The notes: a model not told the origin generated them from the sequence alone. A stretch of DNA of 64,000 bases from Nisaea sp. (GCF_034670185.1 NZ_JAXMNY010000001.1:1054001-1118000); one strand, 5' to 3'; positions 28,395-37,597 are shown, counted from the stretch's first letter. Numbers and translations are program-made.

Positions 28395-28413
28395 TATTTA
28401 ACAATGTTAAATA
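28395..28413. promoter_or_regulatory. 19-bp perfect inverted repeat, candidate IclR operator
   Basis: TATTTAAC-AAT-GTTAAATA has 8-bp perfect arms and lies in the AT-rich region between the FAD oxidoreductase start (57 bp away) and the divergent IclR gene. Position and symmetry suit a regulator binding site; no identical copy was seen before the liv operon. Confidence 0.45.
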
Positions 28414-28643
28414 CTACTGCGATATAAAGATATAACCAGCCCATATATCTGCTTTTCGCACGGCCTGAGAAGGGTCGATCTTCTCTGCGAGGAAGGTCCC
28501 GCTGATGCGGTTCCGGCAGAGTTCCCATTCTCATCTGCAGCCGCTTGTCGATTGAATTTTAGGTGTTTTTGGGGCAGACTCGGTAACATGGGAATGCGCC
28601 GGAAGGGCGTGGGATCTTCCTGCCGCGATAGTGAATTTGGACG

Positions 28644-29444
28644 ATGGACGCAGATTTGGTGGAAACACGTAAAGCCGAAAAACCCAGCATTCAGTCGCTG
28701 GCGCGGGCATTTTCCATACTCGAGTGTATTGGCCAGTCACCTGGAGGCATTCAGCTTTCCGAGCTGAGCAAGGCGGTCGAGTTGAATAACAGCACCGCCT
28801 TCCATCTGGTCAAGACGATGGTTCAGCTCGGCTATGTCCGACAGGACGACAAGAGCAAGAAATACCATATCGGCCGACCTATGTTCCTGCTCGCCGCCGC
28901 TGCCCTGAACGATATCGAGCTCTACAATATCGTCAGCCCGATTCTCCACGATCTGGCCCGGGATACCGGGGAAACCTCACATTTCGCGGTCTGGTCGGGA
29001 ACCAATGTGGCCATTATGGCGCGCAAGGAAAGTTCAAGTCCGCTCAGACTAAGCGAGGGACCGGGGACGATGCGTCCGGCCTATGCGACCGCCGTGGGAA
29101 AGGTTCTTTTGGCCCACCTCGGATCGGATCGGCTGGAGAGCTATTTCGAAGATGTCGTGCTGGAACCTCATACGCCCGCAACCATAACGGACAGTCAGAG
29201 ACTCGTTGCAGAGCTTAGTAAAATCCGTGAGAGCGGCATTGCCTATGACGATGCGGAACTCTTTGCTGAAGTGCGCTGCGCGGCAGTTCCCGTTGTTGAT
29301 TTTCGCAACAATCTGATCGGCGCCATTGGTATTTCCGGCCCGGTCTGGCGACTTTCTATCTCTGAGTTACAGGACAAGCAGGCAATCTTGCGAGCCGCTG
29401 CCGACCGGGTAAGCAAAGCACTCGGCGCGCCGGCCCTCCAGTAG
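28644..29444 (+). CDS. IclR-family transcriptional regulator
   Basis: A 266-residue IclR-type regulator: N-terminal winged helix (SIQSLARAFSILECIGQSPGGIQLSELSKAV with recognition helix NNSTAFHLVKTMVQLGYV, shown as landmarks) and a C-terminal GAF-like effector domain with PAYATAVGKVLLAHL and AAVPVVDFRNNLIGAIGISG. IclR proteins bind small organic acids or aromatics. It sits between the divergent FAD oxidoreductase and the co-directional liv-SDR-ThDP operon and probably controls both. Confidence 0.93.
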   Translation: MDADLVETRKAEKPSIQSLARAFSILECIGQSPGGIQLSELSKAVELNNSTAFHLVKTMVQLGYVRQDDKSKKYHIGRPMFLLAAAALNDIELYNIVSPILHDLARDTGETSHFAVWSGTNVAIMARKESSSPLRLSEGPGTMRPAYATAVGKVLLAHLGSDRLESYFEDVVLEPHTPATITDSQRLVAELSKIRESGIAYDDAELFAEVRCAAVPVVDFRNNLIGAIGISGPVWRLSISELQDKQAILRAAADRVSKALGAPALQ

Positions 29445-29678
29445 ATCTTTTAAACAGCTTCGATTTTTAGCGCGTTGGCGGGCTATCGCTCTGCCGATCC
29501 CTGATTCTATTGAATTTTCTTTCTTATCCCGATCGGAGAACCAACCCCGGTGTGCGGTCTGCTGCTCCCTCAACGCTTACCGCGTGCTGAAATTTTCAAA
29601 GTCCGAGTTGACAATGATGCGAGATTATAAAATTCATATATGACAATAATAAACAATAAAGCCTTGAGGGAGGTAACC

Positions 29679-30950
29679 ATGGAAGAACGCGTGACAACGC
29701 GCGCCCATATTCAGGCGCCTGTAAGCCGCAGAACTGCTTTGAAGGTTGGTGGCGGGCTGGTCGCCAGCGCGGCAATCGGCAGCCCGTCAATTGTCCGGGC
29801 AGCATCAGATGACATCATGATCGGCCACCTGACGCCGATGACCGGGTTCCTGGGCGCACTTGGCGAATGGGCCGTGCTCGGTATCCAGATGGCCGCCGAG
29901 GAAATCAACGCCGCAGGCGGCGTATTGGGCCGCAAGCTGGACGTGAAGTCCGAGGACTCGATTAATCCGAACACTGCGGCGACGAAGGCCCAGCGCATGC
30001 TTGAGCGTGACGAGAAGGCCTTCCTGATGGGAGAGATCAGCTCAGCGTCCGCGCTGGCGATCTCTCAGGTTGCTGCCCGCAACAAGAAGATGTTCATGGC
30101 GCTCGGGCCGCGGTCCGACACCCTGCGCGGCAAGAACTGCAACCGCTATATGTTCTGCACCGATATCCCGAATACCGTGATGGTCAATGCAGTCGGCAAC
30201 GCGCTGCTGCGTGACGACATGGTGAAGGGCAAGAAGTTCCATACCCTGACCGCCGACTACGTGTTCGGGCACGATCTTCTGAGGGCGGCGAAAAGCTTCT
30301 TTGCGGCGAATGATGCGACCCTGAGCGGCGATGATCTGGTGGCGACCGATGTCACCGATTTCAGCCCCTATCTGCTGAAAATCCGGCAATCGCAGCCGGA
30401 CGTGGTCTGCCTCAATCTCGCTGGCAACCAGGTAACAAACTTCGTGAAACAGTATGCGGAATACGGCCTGCCGTTCCCGACTGTCGGCTTCAACCTGAAC
30501 ACCGCAGACGCCTGGGCCGCCGGACCTGGAAACCTCAGCGGGACCTGGCCGACGGTCTGGTACCACACGCTGCAGACACCGGCATCGCAGGCATTCGTCG
30601 AGGCCTTCACGAAGCGCTACGGCAAGCCGCCGGAAAACCACGCCTGGATCGAGTATGTGGCCCTGAAACTGGTGGCCCAGGCGATGGAGGAAACAAAGTC
30701 GACGGACTCCGAAGTGCTGATCCAGCATTTCGAAAAGGGCGCCAAGTTCGACATCATGAAGGGCAGGGAAGCCTATTTCCGGTCCTGGGATCATCAGCTG
30801 GTCCAGGAGGCCTATCCGTTCTCGGTAAAGGATGCCGGATCGGCCAAGGACCAGTGGGATCTGATGACGCTCGGCGCCGCTGTCCCGGGGGCAGACCAGC
30901 CGCTGGAGACTATCTATCCGACGAGTGATCAGAATCCCTGCACGCTCTGA
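29679..30950 (+). CDS. Liv-type ABC transporter substrate-binding protein
   Basis: A 423-residue periplasmic binding protein of the Peripla_BP_6 (LivK-like) family. Twin-Arg signal SRRTALKVGGGLVASAAIGSP, then mature part with IGHLTPMTGFLGALGEWAVLG and AAEEINAAGGVLGRKL, the usual N-lobe motif. Start ATG at 29679 is set by GGGAGG five bases upstream; an ATG at 29640 lacks a site. Members bind amino acids, amides, urea or aromatic acids, so the name leucine transporter should not be taken as ligand evidence. A terminator-like hairpin follows it. Confidence 0.92.
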   Translation: MEERVTTRAHIQAPVSRRTALKVGGGLVASAAIGSPSIVRAASDDIMIGHLTPMTGFLGALGEWAVLGIQMAAEEINAAGGVLGRKLDVKSEDSINPNTAATKAQRMLERDEKAFLMGEISSASALAISQVAARNKKMFMALGPRSDTLRGKNCNRYMFCTDIPNTVMVNAVGNALLRDDMVKGKKFHTLTADYVFGHDLLRAAKSFFAANDATLSGDDLVATDVTDFSPYLLKIRQSQPDVVCLNLAGNQVTNFVKQYAEYGLPFPTVGFNLNTADAWAAGPGNLSGTWPTVWYHTLQTPASQAFVEAFTKRYGKPPENHAWIEYVALKLVAQAMEETKSTDSEVLIQHFEKGAKFDIMKGREAYFRSWDHQLVQEAYPFSVKDAGSAKDQWDLMTLGAAVPGADQPLETIYPTSDQNPCTL

Positions 30951-30959
30951 TACCTGCCT

Positions 30960-31000
30960 GGCGTGGTCCCCGAACGTCCCCGGGGCCACGCCTCTTTTTC
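30960..31000 (+). terminator. Intrinsic terminator/attenuator after the Liv binding protein
   Basis: GGCGTGG-T-CCCC pairs with GGGG-CCACGCC (one bulged T) and is followed by TCTTTTTC. It lies between the binding-protein gene and livH, so read-through would set a high ratio of binding protein to membrane parts. Confidence 0.85.
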
Positions 31001-31037
31001 GTATGCCCGATCCCGTAGTTAAGAGAACTGAACAGGA

Positions 31038-31913
31038 ATGCAGCTCGTCTTCCTTCTGGAACAGCTTGTTAATGGCCTCGTCCTTGGCGGCTATTATCTG
31101 CTGATCGCACTCGGTCTGTCGCTGATCTTCAGCGTCGGCGGGGTGGTTAATCTGGCCCATGGCGCCTTCTATGCGCTCGGCGCCTATGTCTCGGTCGAGA
31201 TCGCCAAATATGTCGGCTTCGTGCCCGCTGTGGCGATTTCGCCGGTCGTCGTCGGATTGCTCGGCATTCTGTTTGAGCGTTTCATCCTGAAACGGTTCTA
31301 CACGGCTGATCCGATCCTTGGGCTGCTGGTGACCTTCGGTCTTGCGATGGTGGGAGAGGAGACAATCCGCATCATCTGGGGAGCGGCGCCGCAACCCGCT
31401 TCAATGCCGGAACTGCTCAAGGGGCCGGTGATCGTCGGGAACTTCCTGTTCTCCAAATACCGCCTGATTTTGCTGGCCGTGGTTGCCGTCGTGCTTGTCG
31501 GTATCTGGTACCTGCTTCAGAAAACGTCCTTCGGCCGGGTGGTGCGGGCCGGGATCCAGGACCCGGACATGGTGGCGGCGCTGGGTATCCGGCTGCAACC
31601 GTACATGACCACCGTCGTGGTCCTCGGCGTCGGCATGGCCGCGCTGGGCGGCGCGCTGTTCGCGCCCATCGCTGTCGTCCATCCGGCAATGGGGGCTGAG
31701 ATCATCACCGTCGCCTTTGTTGTTGTCGTGATCGGCGGGCTCGGCAGTTTCTGGGGCGTTGTCGCCGCAGCGCTGCTGGTCGGTGTCGTCCGTGGCATAA
31801 CCATCCATTTCGTGCCCGCCGCCGGTGAGGCATCGATGTACGTCCTGATGTTCCTGATCCTGATGTTCCGTCCGCGCGGCCTCCTCGGCGAGCGCATGGA
31901 GAAATTCGAATGA
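31038..31913 (+). CDS. livH: Liv-type ABC transporter permease LivH
   Basis: A 291-residue polytopic permease of the LivH branch. Landmarks: LVNGLVLGGYYLLIALGLSLIFSVGG, abbreviated LVLGGYYLLIALGLSLIF, then GVVNLAHGAFYALGAY near residue 35, and the C-terminal VGGLGSFWG-like VVIGGLGSFWGVVAAALLVGV. AGGA lies immediately ahead of the ATG at 31038. Its stop overlaps the start of the LivMGF fusion (ATGA). Confidence 0.95.
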   Translation: MQLVFLLEQLVNGLVLGGYYLLIALGLSLIFSVGGVVNLAHGAFYALGAYVSVEIAKYVGFVPAVAISPVVVGLLGILFERFILKRFYTADPILGLLVTFGLAMVGEETIRIIWGAAPQPASMPELLKGPVIVGNFLFSKYRLILLAVVAVVLVGIWYLLQKTSFGRVVRAGIQDPDMVAALGIRLQPYMTTVVVLGVGMAALGGALFAPIAVVHPAMGAEIITVAFVVVVIGGLGSFWGVVAAALLVGVVRGITIHFVPAAGEASMYVLMFLILMFRPRGLLGERMEKFE

Positions 31914-34447
31914 CCTCGGCGCTCCTGAAATCGAAGCACGCGCCGCTCTGGATCGGCGCGCTGGCACTGCTTCTGCTACCTGCCGTTATGTCTCTGCTGG
32001 GGCAAACAACCAGTACGGCGGCGTTTCTCGTCACCCTGACGATCGCGGCCATGGGGCTAAATGTCCTTGTCGGCTACACCGGGCTTGTGTCCTTCGGGCA
32101 TGGCGCCTGGTTTGGTATCGGCGCCTATGCTGCGGCGCTCAGCCAGCGGCACTGGTTCCCGGACCAGATCCTGATCCCGATCCTGTTCGCCATGCTCTTC
32201 GTGGCTGTTGGGGCTGCAATCGTCGGAGTCCTGATGTTGCGCCGGAAGGGTGTCTACTTCGCCCTGATGACGCTGGCGCTCGCCGCGTTGACATACACGG
32301 TCTCCTTCCGCTGGACCGAGGTGACAGGCGGCGAGGACGGCCTCGGCCACTTGCAGCGCGGCACCCTCGGCCCGCTCGATCTGGACGACCAGTTCACCTA
32401 CTATGCCGTTGTCGCCGTGATCGGTTTCCTGGTTCTTTATGGATTGCACCGGGTAGCCCGTTCTCCATTCGGCCACGTCCTGGTGGCGATCAGGGAAAAC
32501 GAGCAGCGCGCCACGTTCCAGGGGTATCCTGTGGACCGCTACAAGCTGGCCGCCTTTGTTCTCTCGGCCTCGGTGACCGCGCTCGCGGGAGCGCTGACCG
32601 GTTTTCAGCATTACATTGTGTCGGCGGAATCCACCTCGATCATCTTCTCCGGCGAATTGCTGGCGATGGTGGTGATCGGCGGGATGCGTCATATCCTCGG
32701 CCCGGCCATCGGCGTTGCCTTTTACGTTCTGTTCCGCGAAATGCTGTCGATCTGGACCGTGCACTGGCTGTTCTGGTTCGGCATCGTCTTCATCAGTTTC
32801 GTGATCTATTCGCCGAACGGCCTTGTCGGGATCTGGGAGCGTATGCGCCGTCACTGGCACAAGGCGCCGTCGGAAGCCGCGGCCATGAGCAAAAGGAAGC
32901 TCTACGACAACCTCGTTCTTCCAGCGTTCCTCCGCCCCGAGCGTGCCGACGGCATCGTTTTGCAGGTTGAAGGGGTCTCGAAGCATTTCGGCGGTATCCG
33001 GGCAGTAGAACATGCTGGACTGGAAGTCTCGGCCGGCGAGATACACGCACTGATCGGACCGAACGGCGCCGGCAAGACGACCCTCTTCAACCTGGTGTCC
33101 GGCATGTTCGCGCCGAACAAGGGCACCATCCGGCTGCGGGGAGAGGAAATTCAGTCCCTCTCGCCGGACGCTATATGCCGGCGGGGGCTGGCCCGGTCGT
33201 TTCAGATCACCAACCTGTTCCAGGACCTGTCGATCAGGGAAAACCTGCGGCTTTCCCTGCAGGCGCGGCATGAAAGCCGGTTCAATCCCTGGCAGGATGT
33301 CGACAGCAATCCGGAAATCAATGCCGAGACGGATGAGCTGATCCGCTATCTCGGGCTCGACGGCATCCAGGAAACCAAGGGGGGCGATCTCTCCTATGGC
33401 GGTCAGCGGCTGGTCGATCTCGGCATCGCGCTGGCCTCGAAGCCCGGAATGCTTCTGCTCGACGAGCCGCTGGCCGGTCTCGCGGCGGCTGAGCGGGAGA
33501 GGGTGTCGAACCTGATCGAAAACGTCTCCAAGGAGGTCCCGGTTCTGATCGTCGAACATGACATCGACCGGGTGCTCGCCTTCTCGAAGCATGTCACCGT
33601 AATGAACCAGGGCGAGGTACTGATGTCCGGCGGCCCGGAGGCCGTGCGAACGGATAGCCGCGTCCAGGAAGTCTATACCGGCTCCGGAACCCCGGTCGTG
33701 ACAGGCCGGAAAATAGACGCTGCAGACGAGGCGGCGCGGGTACTGACAATCGATAAGGTGAATACCTTCTACGGCAAAAGCCATATCCTGAACGATGTCG
33801 GGCTGGACGTTAACGAGGGCGAGATTGTTGCCTTGCTCGGGCGTAACGGTGCCGGCAAGTCGACAATGCTGAAGACACTTGCGGGACTGGTTCCAGCCGC
33901 TTCGGGCAGTGTTGCGTTTGGCGACCAGGAACTGGTCGGAATGCCGGCATATCAGGCGGCCCGGCTCGGTATTGGCTATGTCCCGCAGGGGCGCGGGCTC
34001 TTTGCCGGGATGACCGTCGCTGAAAACCTGGAGCTCGGCCGACTGGCCAGAGCCGCAACGGCTGATCGCAGCGTGGTCTGGACCGAAGAGCAGATCTTTG
34101 ATTTCTTCCCGGTTCTGAAAGAACGCCTGGACACGCCCGCCGACTATCTCTCGGGCGGCGAGCAACAGATGCTGGCGGTCGCCCGGGCGTTGTCAGGCGA
34201 TGTGCGTCTGCTGCTGCTGGACGAGCCCTTCGAAGGGCTGGCACCGGCTATCATCCAGGATCTCTTCGCCGTGTTCGACCGGCTTCGCCTCAGCCTTCCG
34301 GTTGTGATCGTTGAACATAATCTTGATCTGGTGCTTGCCCTGGCCGACCGTGTGTTTGTGCTCGACCGCGGCGCCGTCATCCATACCGGCCCGGCCAAGG
34401 CCCTGCTTGACGATCTTGAATACCGGAAGGAGATCCTATGGCTCTAA
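31910..34447 (+). CDS. Fused Liv ABC transporter protein: LivM permease + LivG ATPase + LivF ATPase
   Basis: A single 845-residue frame carries three proteins that are normally separate. Residues about 1-310 are a LivM permease (NVLVGYTGLVSFGHGAWFGIGAY near 45; GMRHILGPAIG near 260). About 345-585 is a LivG ATPase: Walker A GPNGAGKTTLF near 383, signature LSYGGQRLVDLG, Walker B LLLDEPLAGL. About 600-845 is a LivF ATPase: Walker A GRNGAGKSTML near 643, YLSGGEQQMLAVARAL, LLLDEPFEGLAP. A 35-residue charged linker joins LivM to LivG. I see no stop or frame break. All catalytic motifs are intact, so the fusion should be active with LivH. Confidence 0.95.
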   Translation: MTSALLKSKHAPLWIGALALLLLPAVMSLLGQTTSTAAFLVTLTIAAMGLNVLVGYTGLVSFGHGAWFGIGAYAAALSQRHWFPDQILIPILFAMLFVAVGAAIVGVLMLRRKGVYFALMTLALAALTYTVSFRWTEVTGGEDGLGHLQRGTLGPLDLDDQFTYYAVVAVIGFLVLYGLHRVARSPFGHVLVAIRENEQRATFQGYPVDRYKLAAFVLSASVTALAGALTGFQHYIVSAESTSIIFSGELLAMVVIGGMRHILGPAIGVAFYVLFREMLSIWTVHWLFWFGIVFISFVIYSPNGLVGIWERMRRHWHKAPSEAAAMSKRKLYDNLVLPAFLRPERADGIVLQVEGVSKHFGGIRAVEHAGLEVSAGEIHALIGPNGAGKTTLFNLVSGMFAPNKGTIRLRGEEIQSLSPDAICRRGLARSFQITNLFQDLSIRENLRLSLQARHESRFNPWQDVDSNPEINAETDELIRYLGLDGIQETKGGDLSYGGQRLVDLGIALASKPGMLLLDEPLAGLAAAERERVSNLIENVSKEVPVLIVEHDIDRVLAFSKHVTVMNQGEVLMSGGPEAVRTDSRVQEVYTGSGTPVVTGRKIDAADEAARVLTIDKVNTFYGKSHILNDVGLDVNEGEIVALLGRNGAGKSTMLKTLAGLVPAASGSVAFGDQELVGMPAYQAARLGIGYVPQGRGLFAGMTVAENLELGRLARAATADRSVVWTEEQIFDFFPVLKERLDTPADYLSGGEQQMLAVARALSGDVRLLLLDEPFEGLAPAIIQDLFAVFDRLRLSLPVVIVEHNLDLVLALADRVFVLDRGAVIHTGPAKALLDDLEYRKEILWL

Positions 34448-34511
34448 CCCTCCGGATATCTAACCGAAGCCATCCGTGTTCATTCCTTTCCAAGTAGCAA
34501 CGAGGACTATC

Positions 34512-35219
34512 ATGACCAAGAAAATCGCAATCGTATTCGGCGGCTCGCGCGGCATCGGCAAAGCCTGCGTCGATGCACTCGCCGCGGACGGGTTCGACGT
34601 CGCGCTGACCTATACAAGTACCGCCCCGGAAACCGCCGGATCGACCCGGGTCTACAAGGCGGATATCACCAATCCGACTGATGTCGCCAAGGTGATCGCG
34701 GATGCATCCAAGGATTTCGGCGGGGCACCGACCTGTATTGTCGCCAATGCCGGCATCAACGTGCCACCGGCACCGATGGCTAATTTCGACCCGGAGAACT
34801 TCCGCCGCCTCGTCGAGGTGAATATCGTCGGCGCCTTCAACGTCCTTCAGGAAGCCGCCAAGTCGGTCGCCGATGGCGGCAGCATCATCGCGCTGACCAC
34901 CTCGCTCGTGCGTTTCGCCGCACCGGGACTCGGCCCGTACAGTGCCACCAAGGCGGCGGTGGAATGTCTCGTCCGGTCCATGTCGAAGGAACTCGCCGGT
35001 CGGGGCGTCCGGGTAAACGCCGTTGCGCCGGGACCGGTCGATACCGACCTGTTCCGTTCCGGCAAGGACGAGGCGGCGATCCAGCGTTCCGCAGGCATGA
35101 GCCCGCTGAACCGCGTTGGAGAGCCTGAAGAAGTCGGGAATGTCGTGGCCTTCCTTGCCTCCGGCAAATCTTCCTGGATCGACGGCCAGATCGTGCAGAC
35201 CAACGGCGGCATGGTCTAA
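34512..35219 (+). CDS. Short-chain dehydrogenase/reductase
   Basis: A 235-residue classical SDR. NAD(P) motif GGSRGIGKA near residue 9, IVANAGIN near 75, catalytic YSATK near 150 with Ser upstream, and NAVAPGPVDTDLF, WIDGQIVQTNGG at the end. Start ATG at 34512 follows GAGGA. Encoded 64 bp after the fused transporter and 50 bp before the ThDP enzyme; probably an alcohol or ketone oxidoreductase in the catabolism of the imported compound. Confidence 0.92.
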   Translation: MTKKIAIVFGGSRGIGKACVDALAADGFDVALTYTSTAPETAGSTRVYKADITNPTDVAKVIADASKDFGGAPTCIVANAGINVPPAPMANFDPENFRRLVEVNIVGAFNVLQEAAKSVADGGSIIALTTSLVRFAAPGLGPYSATKAAVECLVRSMSKELAGRGVRVNAVAPGPVDTDLFRSGKDEAAIQRSAGMSPLNRVGEPEEVGNVVAFLASGKSSWIDGQIVQTNGGMV

Positions 35220-35268
35220 CCACGCCTGTCTAAACAAGACTTGAGACAACCTGGAACGGGAGAGCGCC

Positions 35269-37050
35269 ATGGCGCTGCGTAAAGGCGCGGAGATCATCGC
35301 GGAACATCTGATCAACGAGAAGATTCCGTATATTTTCGGTATCTGTGGCCACGGGACCGTAGGCATGCTGGATGCGCTGTACAACGTGCAGGACGAGATC
35401 AAGCTGATCTCGCCGCGGCACGAGCAGACGGCGGCGCATATGGCGGATGCTTATTTCCGGGTCAAGCATGAGCCGGTTGCGACCCTGACCTCCTGCGGTC
35501 CGGGCTCGGCCAACCTGATCATGGCGACGGCGGTGGCACAGACGGACAGCTCCGCTTTCCTGGCGATCACGGCGAACGTGCCGACCTCGCAGTTCAACCG
35601 CAGCCCGTTCCAGGAACTGAACCGGCACAATCAGGCCGATTTCGCCAATGTCATGCGGCCGGTAGTGAAACGCAGCTTCCAGCCGACCCGGGTCGACATG
35701 CTGCCGCTGGCCTTGCGTCAGGCGACGACGACAATGCTCAGCGGGCGGCCGGGACCGGTCAATCTGGACGTGCCGTTCAACGTCTTCCAGGAAGAAGCGG
35801 ACGTTACCACCGAGGCACCGTCGGGTGGTCATCTTGCCCGCCGCAACGGAGCGGCACCGGAAGATGTCGCGGCGGCAGTCGATATGCTTCTCGCTGCTGA
35901 GAAGCCGGTGCTGTTCATCGGCCACGGTGTGACGCTTTCGGAAGCAAGCGCTGAGTTGACTGCGTTGGCGCGCAGGTTCTCCATTCCTGTCATCAGCTCG
36001 CCCAACGGCATGGGCTGCCTCGATATGGAAGATCCGCTCTCGCTCGGCTTTATTGGCCGGAACGGGGCCTATCAGGCAAACCAGGCGGGGCGGCATGCGG
36101 ATCTCGTGATTGCCGTCGGCGCCCGTTTCGACGACCGGTCCTCGTCTTCCTGGACACCGGGTTATTCCTGGAATTTCCCGGATACGAAGCTAATCCATGC
36201 CGATGTCGACCACGACGAAATCGGCCGCAACTATCCGCCGGATCTCGGCGTTCTGGCTGACGCCAAGACCTTTCTGACCCAGCTCCTGGCAGAGTTGGAC
36301 CGGCGCGGCGCATCCGAAGACGGGCGCATGGCGCCGTGGCTGGCGGATATCGCCGGTTGGGCCAAGGCATGGGACGACTTCACCCGGCCGAATTTCGACG
36401 TGCATGCCAGCCCGATGCGCCCTGAGCGCGTGGTGGCGGATTGCGCGGCCGTGTTGCCGGACGATGCGATCATCTCCCTCGATTCCGGCGTGCACCACAA
36501 TTGGTACATGCAGTTCTGGAAAGCGCGGCGGCCGCAATCCATGCTGAATACCTGGGGCTTCTCCGGAATGGGCTTCGGGCCGAGCGGGATTCTTGGCGCC
36601 AAACTCGCTGCGCCGGACCGGCCTTGCATCTCGATTTGCGGCGATGGCGGTTTTACCATGGTGCCGCACGTGCTCTGCACTGCCGCCGAGTACAACATCC
36701 CGGTGGTCTGGGTGGTCTGGAACAACTTCTGCTGGAGCGCCATCCGCGACATCCAGTACGGCCTGTTCGACGGTCGGGAAATCGCTACAGGGTTCTACGA
36801 GACCGGCAACAACAACCGGCCCTACAACCCGGACTTCGCCGCCTGGGCACGGGCCGCGGGCGTTGAGGGGGTTACGGTTTCGAAATCGGAAGATTTCAAG
36901 GGCGCGCTGGAACATGCGGTCGCTTCCAACAAACCGTATCTGATCGATGTGCATGTCGACGCGGAAATCCGCCCGCCGGCAACCGGAACCTGGGCATTGC
37001 CGCCGATCCCGCACAAGGAGCCGGTATTCGGCGAGCCGTATCACCCTTAA
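35269..37050 (+). CDS. Thiamine-diphosphate-dependent enzyme (acetolactate-synthase-like)
   Basis: A 593-residue ThDP enzyme with three domains in the usual order: N-terminal PYR domain with the activating Glu in SPRHEQTAAHMADAY near residue 50, a central TPP_enzyme_M domain with VGARFDDRSSSSW near 285, and a C-terminal PP domain with the cofactor motif GDGGFTMVPHVLCTAAEYNIPVVWVVWNN, abbreviated GDGGFTM...VVWNN, near 460. The overall form resembles acetolactate synthase large subunits, but no small subunit is present and the operon is catabolic. Plausible activities are decarboxylation or acyloin chemistry on a 2-oxo acid. The exact reaction is unknown. Confidence 0.85.
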   Translation: MALRKGAEIIAEHLINEKIPYIFGICGHGTVGMLDALYNVQDEIKLISPRHEQTAAHMADAYFRVKHEPVATLTSCGPGSANLIMATAVAQTDSSAFLAITANVPTSQFNRSPFQELNRHNQADFANVMRPVVKRSFQPTRVDMLPLALRQATTTMLSGRPGPVNLDVPFNVFQEEADVTTEAPSGGHLARRNGAAPEDVAAAVDMLLAAEKPVLFIGHGVTLSEASAELTALARRFSIPVISSPNGMGCLDMEDPLSLGFIGRNGAYQANQAGRHADLVIAVGARFDDRSSSSWTPGYSWNFPDTKLIHADVDHDEIGRNYPPDLGVLADAKTFLTQLLAELDRRGASEDGRMAPWLADIAGWAKAWDDFTRPNFDVHASPMRPERVVADCAAVLPDDAIISLDSGVHHNWYMQFWKARRPQSMLNTWGFSGMGFGPSGILGAKLAAPDRPCISICGDGGFTMVPHVLCTAAEYNIPVVWVVWNNFCWSAIRDIQYGLFDGREIATGFYETGNNNRPYNPDFAAWARAAGVEGVTVSKSEDFKGALEHAVASNKPYLIDVHVDAEIRPPATGTWALPPIPHKEPVFGEPYHP

Positions 37051-37079
37051 TCATCAGGCACACCAAGGAGACCAGATTC

Positions 37080-37439
37080 ATGAGCAAGGCTTTCATCCGC
37101 AACATTGCCGAGGTCGAGTGGAAGGAATTCCCGGGCCACTTCGGCGGCGCGCTGTCCAAGCCGCTGGTCGCGGCCGACACGTCCGACGCCAAACAGCTCG
37201 ACCACCGGATTTCCTGCTACCAGCCAATGGCCTATGTTGAACGGCATACCCACAAGGTGCAGGAGCAGGTCTATCACGTACTCGAAGGCGAGGGCCTGAT
37301 GGAGATTGCCGGCAAGAAGCAGGTCGTCCGGCGCCATGACGTGATCTTCATCCCGCCGGGGATCGAGCACGGCATCCAGAATTCGGGGCTGACTGATCTC
37401 GTTTTCCTCGTCATCACCACGCCGATGACGGACGAGTAA
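37080..37439 (+). CDS. Single-domain cupin protein
   Basis: A 119-residue cupin_2 protein. The two cupin motifs are visible: HTHKVQEQVYHVLEGEGLMEI (metal His, His, Glu; given as landmarks HTH and EQVYHVLEGEG) and PPGIEHGIQNSG (His). It begins 29 bp after the ThDP gene and is the last gene of the operon. Small cupins in catabolic operons often act as isomerases, lyases or dioxygenases; none can be assigned here. Confidence 0.87.
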   Translation: MSKAFIRNIAEVEWKEFPGHFGGALSKPLVAADTSDAKQLDHRISCYQPMAYVERHTHKVQEQVYHVLEGEGLMEIAGKKQVVRRHDVIFIPPGIEHGIQNSGLTDLVFLVITTPMTDE

Positions 37440-37493
37440 CGCTCCGGGAAAAGAGCCAGTGAGATTCTCATAACGGAATCTTCTTAACATCAA

Positions 37494-37532
37494 AGCTTTG
37501 CGCCAACCGATTGTATTGATTGGTGCAAAGCT
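37494..37532. repeat. 13-bp hairpin-forming inverted repeat downstream of the cupin gene
   Basis: AGCTTTGCGCCAA pairs with TTGGTGCAAAGCT (one G-T position) across a 13-nt loop. It has no T-run on the cupin strand or A-run on the other side, so it is not a clear rho-independent terminator. It could stabilise the 3' end of the upstream transcript or bind a protein in the nirK upstream region. Confidence 0.5.
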
Positions 37533-37583
37533 ATCTCGGGTTCAGTGACCCTCACATTCTCCGACAGAAATAATAGCCCGACA

Positions 37584-37597
37584 TTGTGCTGGCACAA
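37584..37597 (+). promoter_or_regulatory. NnrR/Dnr-type box upstream of nirK
   Basis: TTGTGCTGGCACAA is a TTG-N8-CAA site and a perfect dyad with a 2-bp centre. Centred at 37590.5, it would place a class II start site near 37632, about 30 bp ahead of the nirK ATG. Sites of this type bind Fnr-like nitric-oxide regulators. Confidence 0.75.

Noticed and set aside
29608..29631. TTGACA with TATAAA as a sigma-70 promoter for the Liv operon
   Set aside because: Spacing is only 12 bp, too short for a normal promoter.
30042..31394. 450-codon minus-strand frame
   Set aside because: Antisense to the Liv binding protein and livH, both clear genes; low-complexity charged product.
32057..34165. 702-codon frame on the minus strand
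   Set aside because: It lies wholly antisense to the livM-livG-livF fusion, whose motifs are intact; long shadow frames are common at this G+C, and the product shows no family features.
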